Below, one piece after another: positions 24,009 to 32,409 of a stretch of 37,223 bases of DNA (positions are counted from its first letter, which is position 1; every line of letters begins with the position of its first letter). The translations under genes and the position numbers were made by a program. The DNA is from an uncultured Campylobacter sp. (lineage in GTDB: Bacteria > Campylobacterota > Campylobacteria > Campylobacterales > Campylobacteraceae). The notes beneath the pieces are model-generated. The model searched no databases. It saw only the letters and a list, made by a program, of their open reading frames with translations, and had not been told where the DNA came from. The stretch lies in NCBI RefSeq assembly GCF_937973075.1, contig NZ_CALBWL010000030.1:1-37223 (forward strand). Direction: 5' to 3'.

Positions 24009-26136
24009 GAGCGCGGTTTTAGCGGTATTCGGCGCGGTTTTCATCGCGCTTTGCGCCTTTATAACGCTAAATTTAAACCGCGTAAATTCCGATTTTTATG
24101 AGCTGAGCGGTATTGAAATTTCGGGCGAGCAGAAACAGAGCGTCGAGGATTTCAACCGCGAAATCGCGAGGCAAATCATCGTCGCAAGCGCGGATAAAGC
24201 GAGCTTTGACGCATTCATTGCGGATATGCAAAAAAGCGGGCTTTTTGAGAGCATAATCTATGAAGTAAAGGACGCGAGCGTGTATCAGAGCGAGCTTGCG
24301 CGCTTTGCGCCCGCGATGCTAGACGATGCGAGCGTGGAGCTTTTAAAAAGCGATCCGCAGGCCTTTTTTGAGCGTAGCGCGCGTGAGCTTTACTCAAAAT
24401 TTCGCCCACTTAGCCTCTCGCAGGATTTTTTCTCGCTCAGCCTTCACTCGCGCCTCGGCGCTCGCGGCGCGATCAAACTCGATCCTGCGCAAAACCGCTT
24501 TATTACGATCATTGACGGCGCGCCGCACTACCTCGCTACGGCTAAATTAGCTCCGAAAGCAAACGACGACGCGCTTAGCGCGCTCGTGCACGAAGCGCAA
24601 AAGAGCGAAATTTTAATCTCGGGCACTGCCCTATTTAGCGCGATGGGCAAAAGCGCGGGCGTGCGCGAAAGCTCCGTCGCGGGCGCCGTTTCGCTTAGCC
24701 TGTGCGCGGCGCTGCTGCTGGCGGCATTTTCGCGCGCACGGATCTTCTGCCTGCTGCTGCCCGCGCTTTTTGGGCTCGCCTGCGGCGTAGCCGCCACGAT
24801 GGCGATCCGCGGCTCGATCCACATCCTAAGCGCCGTGGTTTCGACGAGCCTAATCGGGCTGATGCTGGATTACGCGGTGCACTGGCTCGGCGCAAACATC
24901 GCGCGCCGTATAGAAGCTCGCTCGATAAAAAGCATGCGAAATATCCTGCTTCTAGGCTTTTTCATTACCGCGGGAGGCTACTTCGTATTTTTATTCAGCC
25001 CGTTTTTTCTGCTCAAAGAGATCGCTATCTTTGCCATAGCCGCACTTGCGGGGGCGTTTTGCTTTAGCTACTTCGCCCTACCGCTGCTTCTTGAAGGAGC
25101 GGAATTTTGCCCTACTCCTATCTTTGCAAAAGCTCTTGAGCTCTACGCAAAGGCGCTTTGCAAAATAAACTTAAGCTTAAAAGCGCTCGCCATCATTTGC
25201 GCGGCGCTGCTTGCGTTTTTGTATTTTAAGATGGAGTTTAAGGACGACGTCAGCGAATACGCGAGCTTGGATAAAAACCTAATCGCGATGAGCGCTAAGC
25301 TCGCGAGCATCGGCGGCTCCAGCTTCGATCTGATAGTGGGCAACGATGCGAGTGCGGTAGCCAAAGAGGCCGTAGCGCGCGGTCTTGCGGACTCATACGT
25401 GGGCGCGCCGATTTTGGATCCCGCCACGCAGAGCTTTATCAAGCAAGCTTTTGCAAACTACGATAGAAGCGCATTTTTACGTCTCGGGCTCAGCCGCGAG
25501 CTCGTGGACGCAAACTTTGCTAAGATCGCAGATGCGCCTATTTTAAGCTACGAACATGCTAGAAGCTCCGTTCTTTTTGCCGCGATGCCGAGCATCGATC
25601 CGCATATCGCTTTTTTGCGTGGCGTGCGCGATAAGGCAACCGTTAACGAGCTTGCCGCGCAGATGGGCGCGCTGCATCTAAACATGCGAAGCGCCATAAG
25701 CGAGGCGTTTTCGCAGATCAAAATCAACGCTCTGTATCTAAAATGCGCCGCATACGCCCTCGCACTCGCACTACTGTGGGCGTTTTTCGGTGCGCGGACA
25801 GCGTGGTTGATCGTCATCTCCGTCTTTGCGACAAATTTAGCCGTGCTTGCCCTGCTTAGCGCATTTGGCGTGAGCGTAAATATTTTTGCGATCTTTGCGC
25901 TGATCCTATCGGGCGCCGTGGGGATCGATTATATGATCTTTGCAAATAACGATAAAATGGCGCTTAGCGATAAAATTTTCGGTATCACGCTAGCGTCTTT
26001 AACCAGCATAATCTCTTTTTTTACACTCGCTTTCAGCTCCACTAAAGCCGTAGCGCTGTTTGGGCTCTGCGTCAGCCTGAATATCGCGCTAGCGGCGATC
26101 TTGGCGCAAATTTTAGCGGCGAGCAAGAAAAGCTAA
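24001..26136 (+). CDS. apeM: APE MMPL/RND-family exporter ApeM
   Basis: A 711-residue inner-membrane transporter with RND architecture: one N-terminal helix (about 3-22), a periplasmic loop to about 215, five helices to about 365, then the same pattern again (helix near 395, loop, five helices from about 580). Each half has an Asp in the fourth-helix region: GLMLDYAVHW (about 285-294) and GAVGIDYMIF (about 638-647), the usual proton-relay position. It is a little shorter than typical members. It probably extracts the aryl polyene lipid from the inner membrane and passes it to ApeL. It is the last gene of the cluster. Confidence 0.9.
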   Translation: MSKSAVLAVFGAVFIALCAFITLNLNRVNSDFYELSGIEISGEQKQSVEDFNREIARQIIVASADKASFDAFIADMQKSGLFESIIYEVKDASVYQSELARFAPAMLDDASVELLKSDPQAFFERSARELYSKFRPLSLSQDFFSLSLHSRLGARGAIKLDPAQNRFITIIDGAPHYLATAKLAPKANDDALSALVHEAQKSEILISGTALFSAMGKSAGVRESSVAGAVSLSLCAALLLAAFSRARIFCLLLPALFGLACGVAATMAIRGSIHILSAVVSTSLIGLMLDYAVHWLGANIARRIEARSIKSMRNILLLGFFITAGGYFVFLFSPFFLLKEIAIFAIAALAGAFCFSYFALPLLLEGAEFCPTPIFAKALELYAKALCKINLSLKALAIICAALLAFLYFKMEFKDDVSEYASLDKNLIAMSAKLASIGGSSFDLIVGNDASAVAKEAVARGLADSYVGAPILDPATQSFIKQAFANYDRSAFLRLGLSRELVDANFAKIADAPILSYEHARSSVLFAAMPSIDPHIAFLRGVRDKATVNELAAQMGALHLNMRSAISEAFSQIKINALYLKCAAYALALALLWAFFGARTAWLIVISVFATNLAVLALLSAFGVSVNIFAIFALILSGAVGIDYMIFANNDKMALSDKIFGITLASLTSIISFFTLAFSSTKAVALFGLCVSLNIALAAILAQILAASKKS

Positions 26137-26492
26137 TCAAGCGGAAGCCAAAGAGCCGAAATAAATAAAATAGACGCTATTTGCCTGCTTGCAGATAAAA
26201 TTTATAAAAGAGAGCGCCGTAAATTTATGCAGCCTCGGCGAATGAAAATTTAGCCTAGCGCGCCGCGAGATAAAATTTAACAGATTAGCGCAAAATAAAA
26301 TTTTAGATAAAATTTCAGCCAAGCAAGTTGAGAACTTAAATTTAAAAAGCAAAATTGCAAGATGAAATTTTAAAAGCCTTTTGGCCGCAGCGTCTCGAAG
26401 CATGCTATTAAATTTAAACCCATGCAGCGCATTTTTAAATTTAAACCCTTGCGGCGCGTTATTAAATTTAAATTTGCACGCCGCAGACCGCC
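26137..26492. other. Convergent spacer between apeM and the LysR gene
   Basis: No gene is seen. It is rich in TAAAATTT words and contains a 27-bp repeat array (listed separately). No strong terminator hairpin is visible for apeM, so termination may rely on other signals. Confidence 0.5.
26407..26487. repeat. 27-bp tandem repeat, three diverged copies
   Basis: The word AAATTTAAA starts at 26410, 26437 and 26464, exactly 27 bp apart. Copies one and two continue with CCC(A/T)TGC(A/G)GCGC; the third is more diverged. The period equals that of the 1022-1183 array, though the sequence differs. Confidence 0.75.
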
Positions 26493-27404
26493 CTACTCGT
26501 CGCTTTTGCCCGCTTTTATCATCTTTATAAATTCCTTTGCGAGCTTGGAGGGTTTTTTATACACGACCGAAAACGACACGTCCAAAAGCGGCTCATCCGC
26601 GACGTCAAAGAGCGTGATGTAGTCCTTCTGCGTCTCAAAAATATACCGTGCGAAGCTGAAGCTCACGCAAAGCCCCGCCGCAACCATCGCGTTAGCCACG
26701 TACAGATAGGAGGTGTCACAGAAAATTTGAGGCGTAAAGCCGGCGTTTTCAAAGATCTTTTTAAAGTTCGATTCGCTTTTTAAAATTTTACTGCTGATTG
26801 CAAATTTATCGGATTTGAACTCGCTAAGTGCGATTTTAGGGTATTTCTCGGTAGAATTTATACTCGCTCGCGAAACAGCCGGGTGCGATGAGCCGACGCT
26901 TAGAAGCAGCCTGCGCTTTTTTATAAACTCGCACTCAAGCCCCTCTGCGAAAAGCTCGCCGAAGTGCGCGGCATAGACGATATCAAGCTCGCCGCTTTTT
27001 AGCATCTCGATAAGCGCGGGTTCGGAGTGAGCGTGCACGATCCTAATATCGGCTTTGGAAAACCTGCTATAAAACATCGCGATGATCTTTTCGATAAATT
27101 TAAAGCTGGTAGAGGTCGCGCCGATTACGAGCTTGCCCGTCTTGATAGACGAAAGCCCGCGTATTTCGTTATTTAGCTCCTTATTGAGCCTAAGCATATT
27201 TTTCGCTCTGGCGATGTAAATTTCGCCCGCATAAGTAAGCTCAAGCCCGTTTTTTCTATCAAAAATTTCGATCCCAAGCTCCTTTTCCAAAAGCATAATG
27301 CTCTTTGAAAGCGACGGTTGCGCGATTCCAAGCTCGCTCGCCGCTTTTGTAAAGCTTTTAAGCTCCGAAATTTTTACCGCAAATTCCATATGTCGTAAGC
27401 TCAT
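26493..27404 (-). CDS. LysR-type regulator, probably of fccABC
   Basis: A 303-residue LysR-family transcription factor. The N-terminal winged helix-turn-helix is clear: MEFAVKISELKSFTKAASELGIAQPSLSKSIMLLEKELGIEIFDR (about 6-50). The effector domain follows from about 90 (KLVIGATSTSFKFIEKIIAMF), with LSVGSSHPAV and GLCVSFSFARYI typical of the substrate-binding lobe. It is divergent from fccA with 140 bp between the starts, the usual place for a LysR protein that senses the substrate of the neighbouring pathway. The ribosome site on the minus strand is AAGGGG. A near-perfect inverted repeat at 27424-27450 is the likely operator. Confidence 0.9.
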   Translation of the reverse strand: MSLRHMEFAVKISELKSFTKAASELGIAQPSLSKSIMLLEKELGIEIFDRKNGLELTYAGEIYIARAKNMLRLNKELNNEIRGLSSIKTGKLVIGATSTSFKFIEKIIAMFYSRFSKADIRIVHAHSEPALIEMLKSGELDIVYAAHFGELFAEGLECEFIKKRRLLLSVGSSHPAVSRASINSTEKYPKIALSEFKSDKFAISSKILKSESNFKKIFENAGFTPQIFCDTSYLYVANAMVAAGLCVSFSFARYIFETQKDYITLFDVADEPLLDVSFSVVYKKPSKLAKEFIKMIKAGKSDE

Positions 27405-27423
27405 ATTTTGCCCCTTCGGTTGA

Positions 27424-27450
27424 AATTTAATAGCCTATAGCTATTAAATT
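27424..27450. promoter_or_regulatory. Inverted-repeat operator of the LysR regulator
   Basis: Perfect 11-bp arms AATTTAATAGC and GCTATTAAATT flank a 5-bp centre CTATA. It lies 20 bp before the LysR gene and upstream of the fccA -35. The ATAG-N7-CTAT core fits the LysR T-N11-A rule. This is the natural binding site for autoregulation and fcc control; that use is inferred. Confidence 0.65.
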
Positions 27451-27466
27451 ATATACCAAATAACAT

Positions 27467-27493
27467 TTGACTTACATAAAGATTTAATATAAA
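27467..27493 (+). promoter_or_regulatory. fccA promoter
   Basis: TTGACT (27467-27472) and TATAAA (27488-27493) are separated by 15 bp, slightly short for sigma-70, which fits an activator-dependent promoter. An AAAGGGGC ribosome site precedes the ATG at 27545. Confidence 0.5.
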
Positions 27494-27544
27494 ATTACGA
27501 CATTAATCTTTAAGGTTAAAAAATCTCTAAGTAAAGGGGCAAAT

Positions 27545-29086
27545 ATGCAGAGACGCGACATACTGAAAATGGGTATGGTAGGAGCCGGTGTACTCGCACT
27601 TAGCGCGGTAAATGCACAAGCAAGCGCAGTGGACGCAAAGGACGTCAAATTTGACGAGGAGTGGGATGTAATCATCATCGGTAGCGGCTTTGCGGGGCTT
27701 GCGGCGGGCTTAAAAGCGGCGCAAAAAGGTAATAAAGTGCTAATCCTCGAAAAGATGGGCCGTATCGGCGGAAACTCCGTCATCAACGGCGGCGGTATGA
27801 GCGTACCGATGAACCCCGTACAGGAAAAAACGGGCATCAAAGACAGCAAAGAGCTATTTATGAACGACTGTCTAAAAGCAGGGCTTGGCATCAACCACCC
27901 CGAGCTTTTGAGCACCCTAGCCGATCGCGGCTTAGACGCGTTTAAATTCCTCGTCGATAGCGGCGTGCAATTTAAGATGGATCACTGCGCGCACTTCGGC
28001 GGGCACAGCGTCGCGCGCTCGATGCTAACTACAAATGATAGCGGCTCTGGTTACATCCAGCCGATGCTTGAAAAATTTGAAGCGCTAAAAGATAAGGGCT
28101 GCGAGCTTCGCCGCCGCGCGAAATTTGACGATTTCGTAATGGACGGAGATCGCGTAGCGGGCGTCGTGATCCGCGAGGAGTATAAATTTGATCCAAATCT
28201 CTACAGCGACGATCTTGAAAACACGAGCGGTACAAAAAAGACGCTCAAAGCCAAAAAAGGCGTAGTGCTCGCCGCGGGCGGATTTTGCCGCGATAAAATT
28301 TTCCGTAAGCTTCAAGATCCGCGCATCCCTGATGATGTCGATAGTACAAATCACGCGGGAGCTACCGCGGGCGTGCTACTAAAAGCCTTTGAGATCGGCG
28401 CGTATCCGGTGCAGGTCGATTGGATCCAGTTCGGTCCGTGGGCAAGCCCCGATGAAAAGGGCTTCGGCACCGCTCCGATCCTAACTCAGCAAGGCACCTT
28501 TAAATACGGTATCGCCGTGGACGTTCGCACGGGCAAGCGTTTTATGAACGAGCTTGCAGATCGCAAGACTAGAGCGGACGCGGAGTTTAAAATTTTACGC
28601 GAGGATCCAAAAGCCTATCCGATAACATTCGCCGATACCAAAATGGCGTTTAAAGACCTAAGCGAAGAGGTTATTTCTAAAGGCATGGCAAGCGGTAAGC
28701 TAGTGGGCGAATGCGCGAGCCTAGATGAGATCGCCAGCAAATACGGCGTGCCTGCGGATGCTTTAAAAGAGAGCGTCAAAAAATATAACGAAGGTGTTAA
28801 AGCCAAAAAAGATGAGTTCGGCAAACAAGAAAGCGCGCTTAGCGAGATCAACGAAGCGGGACCTTTCTACGTCATCCGCCTATCGCCTAAGCCTCACCAC
28901 ACTATGGGCGGGCTAAAAATCAATACCAAAGCCGAGGTCTTATCATCTAAGACGAATAAGCCGATCCCAGGCCTCTGGGCTGCAGGCGAGATCACCGGCG
29001 GAACTCACGGCGCTAGCCGCTTAGGCACCGTCGCGATCACCGACTGCATAGTTTTCGGAATGATCGCGGGCGAGCAGATCGCCTAA
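27545..29086 (+). CDS. fccA: Periplasmic flavoprotein reductase, fumarate/methacrylate type
   Basis: A 513-residue FAD enzyme of the fumarate reductase/flavocytochrome c family, without hemes of its own. The N-terminus QRRDILKMGMVGAGVLALS is a Tat-type signal. FAD site: DVIIIGSGFAGLAAGLKAA (41-59), VLILEK, GGNSVINGGGM. Active site: HFGGHS (about 160-165), GKRFMNELADR with Arg340 at the place of the proton-donating Arg of this family, KPHHTMGGL and HGASRLG near the end. It resembles Wolinella FccA, reported to have methacrylate reductase activity, and Shewanella relatives using fumarate or urocanate. The true acceptor here is not fixed by sequence. Electrons come from FccB and FccC encoded next. 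Confidence 0.88.
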   Translation: MQRRDILKMGMVGAGVLALSAVNAQASAVDAKDVKFDEEWDVIIIGSGFAGLAAGLKAAQKGNKVLILEKMGRIGGNSVINGGGMSVPMNPVQEKTGIKDSKELFMNDCLKAGLGINHPELLSTLADRGLDAFKFLVDSGVQFKMDHCAHFGGHSVARSMLTTNDSGSGYIQPMLEKFEALKDKGCELRRRAKFDDFVMDGDRVAGVVIREEYKFDPNLYSDDLENTSGTKKTLKAKKGVVLAAGGFCRDKIFRKLQDPRIPDDVDSTNHAGATAGVLLKAFEIGAYPVQVDWIQFGPWASPDEKGFGTAPILTQQGTFKYGIAVDVRTGKRFMNELADRKTRADAEFKILREDPKAYPITFADTKMAFKDLSEEVISKGMASGKLVGECASLDEIASKYGVPADALKESVKKYNEGVKAKKDEFGKQESALSEINEAGPFYVIRLSPKPHHTMGGLKINTKAEVLSSKTNKPIPGLWAAGEITGGTHGASRLGTVAITDCIVFGMIAGEQIA

Positions 29087-29167
29087 TTTGGTCTGAGCGC
29101 AAGCTCTTTTAAGCCTTACCCGGTTAGCGAAAGCGGGCTGGCAAGGCAGTTTTCTAAAAGGTTACAA

Positions 29168-29599
29168 ATGAAAAATTTCAGTTTTACGGCGCTGTTTCTG
29201 TGCTGTATCATCGCGACTATGTTCGGCGCGCCGAGTGCTAACGACGCCAACGCCACGAACATAGTCGTTTCAGATGAGCTTCGGGCAAAATACAAAATCA
29301 AACCTCATCACGAGCATTTGTCATTTGACTGCGTCGATTGCCACATAAATCAAGGAAGCGATCCGTCTAAATTTAAAAGTATCGGCGACAAGGGCTGTAT
29401 CAGCTGCCACGGCGACAAAAAGCAGCTCGCTTTGAGGCTTAAATTTATGGATACGCTCAAGGCCAATCCACACAACTCCGTCCACGACGGTCCTACGCTA
29501 TACTGCGACGAATGCCATGCCGAGCATAAAGCATCTACGAATATGTGTACCGAATGCCACGAGCACGAAGTGCCGCAATGGATGGGGGTGACGCCATGA
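29168..29599 (+). CDS. fccB: Periplasmic tetraheme cytochrome c
   Basis: A 143-residue exported cytochrome. The signal peptide covers about 1-20 (FTALFLCCIIATMFGA). Four CXXCH heme sites are seen: CVDCH, CISCH, CDECH and CTECH, together with spaced His residues (HHEH, NPHNSVHDG, HAEHK) that can be distal ligands. The size and heme count match the tetraheme domain which in Shewanella Fcc3 is fused to the flavin domain; here it is a separate subunit, as in Wolinella. It should carry electrons from FccC to FccA. The stop overlaps the fccC start (ATGA). Confidence 0.9.
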   Translation: MKNFSFTALFLCCIIATMFGAPSANDANATNIVVSDELRAKYKIKPHHEHLSFDCVDCHINQGSDPSKFKSIGDKGCISCHGDKKQLALRLKFMDTLKANPHNSVHDGPTLYCDECHAEHKASTNMCTECHEHEVPQWMGVTP

Positions 29600-30267
29600 G
29601 AATTTCTAAAAAATTACTAGCGCTTATCATCTTAATAAGCGGTATTATAGGGTTTTTCGTCGTCGTGCCGGTGCACTATGCGCTTGAGAAAACGAGCACC
29701 GATAAATTCTGCGACGTCTGCCACGAGATGGATCCGATGGTGATCGCCTATCAAGAGGACGTCCACTCGGGCAAGGGCAAAACGGGCATCAAAGCCCAAT
29801 GCGTCGACTGCCACCTACCGCACGACAATATCGTAAAATATGTCTATCAAAAGGCCAAAAACGGCGTGTTGGAGGGCTACTCACACTTCTTCGACGAGCC
29901 TGAAAAATTTGATTGGAACAAAAGGCGCGAAAACCGCGAGCATTATGTGTTTGACAACGGCTGCACGAGCTGCCACGCTACCGTGATCGACAGCAAAATC
30001 ACCTCCGAGCAAGCACAGCGCATGCACGCGCACTACAAAAAGCTCCTAGGCACTGAGCGCGAGCTTAAATGCGCTAGCTGCCACGTAAGCGCAGGCCACG
30101 GCATCGGGCTTCGCAACTACCTAGAGTACTGGCGACCGACGTATAAAATTTACGAAAAGAAGATGATGGAGGAAAAGATCAAAGCAAAGAAGGGATTTTT
30201 CGGTGACGAGTATAAACCGAGCGCCGAAGAGCAGGCCTTTATGGACGCTTCTAGCGCGAAGAAATAA
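29596..30267 (+). CDS. fccC: NapC/NrfH-type membrane tetraheme quinol dehydrogenase
   Basis: A 223-residue membrane-anchored cytochrome. I use the ATG at 29596 (ATGA overlap with fccB); the longer frame from 29545 would run through fccB. One N-terminal helix (LLALIILISGIIGFFVVVPV, about 6-25) anchors it. Four CXXCH sites are seen: CDVCHEM, CVDCHLP, CTSCH and CASCH. The CxxCHxM first site is a hallmark of NrfH/NapC. It oxidises menaquinol and passes electrons to FccB. With fccA and fccB it forms a complete menaquinol-to-organic-acid respiratory chain in the periplasm. Confidence 0.92.
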   Translation: MRISKKLLALIILISGIIGFFVVVPVHYALEKTSTDKFCDVCHEMDPMVIAYQEDVHSGKGKTGIKAQCVDCHLPHDNIVKYVYQKAKNGVLEGYSHFFDEPEKFDWNKRRENREHYVFDNGCTSCHATVIDSKITSEQAQRMHAHYKKLLGTERELKCASCHVSAGHGIGLRNYLEYWRPTYKIYEKKMMEEKIKAKKGFFGDEYKPSAEEQAFMDASSAKK

Positions 30268-30800
30268 CGCTTTGAGATTATAAGCGCTTCAATTCACGCT
30301 TTAATTCACATTCCGCCGTGGGTTAAATTTAAAGCTCAAATTTAGGGCTTCGATTTAATCTACGGCAGCTTAAATTTAGCGGGTCAAATTTTATCCCGCT
30401 TGATCCGACGAGCAAAATTTTATCCTTTCTCATCTCTTTTGCGCTTTACGGGCGAGCTTTTAAATTTATCTAAATTTAAAATTTTACCGAAAGAAGCCGT
30501 ACAAAAATCATCGCTTTTTTTAATATCTCAGCGCCGTGCTAGGGCGCAGTCAACGCCTGTAAGAGCTTAAAAGACAAATCAGTTTGCTGGTGGTCTGCTT
30601 GCGGTAAAATGCTGATGAAATTTTACTAGATTAAATAGCTACGTTAAATTTAAATAGCTAAGCTTTGAAATTTTAAAATTTCGCGGAGCGGATTGGGTAA
30701 ATTTAAATTTCATCTCCATAAAATTTCGCCGAATATATCGTTTAAATTTATCGTCTAAATTTAGCCCTTACTGCATTAAATTTTAAAAGCCATGTTTAAA
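30268..30800. other. Convergent spacer, AAATTT-rich, no gene seen
   Basis: Between fccC and the minus-strand porin. CGCTT and AAGCG (about 30269-30287) could form a weak hairpin after fccC. Otherwise it is degenerate TTAAATTTAG-type DNA. The following 100 bp hold a tiny coding candidate. Confidence 0.5.
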
Positions 30801-30801
30801 T

Positions 30802-30856
30802 TTAGGAGGTTTGGATGAAACATTTATCAAGCGCAAGCCCGCTTGATAATGCATGA
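30802..30856 (+). other. Possible 13-codon leader-like ORF with a hairpin
   Basis: A near-ideal ribosome site AGGAGG (30804-30809) precedes ATG at 30815, which opens MKHLSSASPLDNA and stops at TGA (30854-30856). Inside it, TTATCAAGCG (30824-30833) and CGCTTGATAA (30840-30849) form a perfect 10-bp hairpin with a 6-nt loop. After the TGA the same frame stays open for 32 more codons into the porin terminator. No downstream plus-strand gene exists for it to regulate. Confidence 0.3.
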
Positions 30857-30928
30857 TGGGAAAGAGTAAATTTTTTGGGTTTAAACACCCTTTTTGCGTC
30901 ATATATGAGGCAAAATAATGCAAATGAA

Positions 30929-30953
30929 AAAGAGCGGAAATACTCCGCTCTTT
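30929..30953 (-). terminator. Rho-independent terminator of the porin gene
   Basis: A perfect 10-bp stem (AAAGAGCGGA and TCCGCTCTTT) with a 5-nt loop begins 6 bp after the porin stop. On the minus strand the stem is followed by a T run (TTTTTCATTT). Confidence 0.88.
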
Positions 30954-30959
30954 AAAATT

Positions 30960-32351
30960 TTACTTGCCGCTTAGATCAAATTTATACGCAGCCTGCAACC
31001 ATATCTCGTTCTCGTCGAACTTTCTATTTATGCCGCTAGCGTAGTGGTCGCTCCTCTCAAGCGCAGTGTAAGTTACACCCAAGCTTAGCCCCTTCACGGC
31101 CTTAGGAGCGTAGTTTGCCGTTACCGCCCAGCCCTCTACGTCCATGCTGGTGCCGACCGCTTGACCCGCGGCCCCGCTAGCATTGATATTATTCGTGCCG
31201 CCTACTCTGTCTTGATCGCCTTTTACGTAGTGTAGCGCGGTTTTAAAGCCATCTAGGCCAATAGCGCCGAAGTTGTAATCAAGCACGATCTTATGCGTAT
31301 CCATACCCGCATATCCCGTAAATACGAATGGACCTCTAATAGGCAGAGCGGTGTATGATCCAGGGCCGTTGCCGACGCCCAAAATAACGGCATCGTCGTC
31401 GCTAACGGTCGTATAGGCATACGATAGACCGAATCCGAAAAACTCGCTAACCGAGACTCTTGCGCCGAACATATCGCCGTCAAGCCTTCTTGGCTCCAGC
31501 CCTCCGTCCACGCGTGAGCCTTTGTAGTTAAGATCAAATCCCAGCTTTAAAACCTCGCCTACCGGCACTTTTACATTTGCCTCGGCAAGATACAGGCTAA
31601 CGTCGCCGTCTTTTAATGCGTTAGCGGGTTTTACGTCCGTTACCGCTGCGTAAGCGCCGGTTAAAGTAGTATAAGGCAAGGATTTGTTTTGAACATATGC
31701 GGAGAAGATATTTTCAAATTTTACGGCGACCGGACCGGTCATATTACCCAGAATCACCCTATCTTTAAATAAAGGAGCCTTTCCTTCGCCAGCCGGAGCG
31801 CCCATAGCGGTTTTGCTCCTTCCTTGGAATTTATAAAACCATCCGCCCCACAAGGTAGTATCGGGGATATCTTTATTGGATATCGCTACGCCCTCGAAAG
31901 CTTCTTTAAACGCCCTCGTATAGTTGCCTGCTACCAGCGGAGTAACGACATATTGTCTTCCTGCTTTTATATCGGTATTGCCTATGCCGTATCCCAGGTA
32001 TAATTCAGATAATACCGCACCCTTGGTATACCACTCCTTATCGTAGGCGGTCTTATTGCTTGAGCCTACGTGATACGGCATCAACCAGCCCTGTCCGGTA
32101 AGCCCTATTCTAAAGCCGTAAAGAGGATCGGTAACGTATCCGAGCTCAAGACCCACGCCGAATGCCTCGTAGTCGTTATCGCCCATAGCGGCTTCGCCTC
32201 TATTGTCTACGATTTTATTGGCGTAAGTTGTCTTTACCGTTCCGCCAAGCTTACCGTTAGTAATCGCCTCGGCTACGCTATCTGCCGCGCTTAGCGAGGA
32301 TACAGCGCATGCGCAAACTGCCGCAGCTAAACTTAGTTTGATGAGTTTCAT
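30960..32351 (-). CDS. Outer membrane porin (Campylobacter MOMP/OprD-like)
   Basis: A 463-residue protein with a signal peptide (KLIKLSLAAAVCACAVSSLSAA, cut near 23). The mature chain alternates short amphipathic strands and glycine/aspartate turns, as in beta-barrels: GGTVKTTYANKIVD, AFGVGLELGYVTDPLYGFRIGLTGQGWL, SELYLGYGIGNTDIKAGRQYVVTPL, FEGVAISNKDIPDTTLWGGWFYKFQG. These match epsilonproteobacterial OprD-like or major outer membrane porins. The C-terminus (AAYKFDLSGK) has an aromatic strand but no terminal Phe. A strong TATAAT promoter and a strong terminator suggest high expression. It is monocistronic; its substrate is unknown. Confidence 0.82.
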   Translation of the reverse strand: MKLIKLSLAAAVCACAVSSLSAADSVAEAITNGKLGGTVKTTYANKIVDNRGEAAMGDNDYEAFGVGLELGYVTDPLYGFRIGLTGQGWLMPYHVGSSNKTAYDKEWYTKGAVLSELYLGYGIGNTDIKAGRQYVVTPLVAGNYTRAFKEAFEGVAISNKDIPDTTLWGGWFYKFQGRSKTAMGAPAGEGKAPLFKDRVILGNMTGPVAVKFENIFSAYVQNKSLPYTTLTGAYAAVTDVKPANALKDGDVSLYLAEANVKVPVGEVLKLGFDLNYKGSRVDGGLEPRRLDGDMFGARVSVSEFFGFGLSYAYTTVSDDDAVILGVGNGPGSYTALPIRGPFVFTGYAGMDTHKIVLDYNFGAIGLDGFKTALHYVKGDQDRVGGTNNINASGAAGQAVGTSMDVEGWAVTANYAPKAVKGLSLGVTYTALERSDHYASGINRKFDENEIWLQAAYKFDLSGK

Positions 32352-32395
32352 TCGAAATCTCCTTTCATAAAGATTTACAAATATTTATAAAATGA

Positions 32396-32401
32396 ATTAT
32401 A
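32396..32401 (-). promoter_or_regulatory. Porin promoter -10 box
   Basis: On the minus strand, TGATATAATTC contains an exact TATAAT. It lies about 45 bp before the porin ATG, with AAAGGAG as ribosome site. Confidence 0.65.
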
Positions 32402-32409
32402 TCAAACAA

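Noticed and set aside
24702..25067. 121-residue frame inside apeM
   Set aside because: Out-of-frame shadow of the exporter; Arg-rich translation of GC-rich membrane-helix codons.
8415..26136. A fatty acid or flexirubin cluster in place of APE
   Set aside because: The combination of CLF-like ApeC, COG4648 protein, LPLAT plus GT2, DUF3261 lipoprotein, LolA-like carrier and MMPL exporter is the APE set. The flexirubin tyrosine ammonia lyase and resorcinol (DAR) genes are absent.
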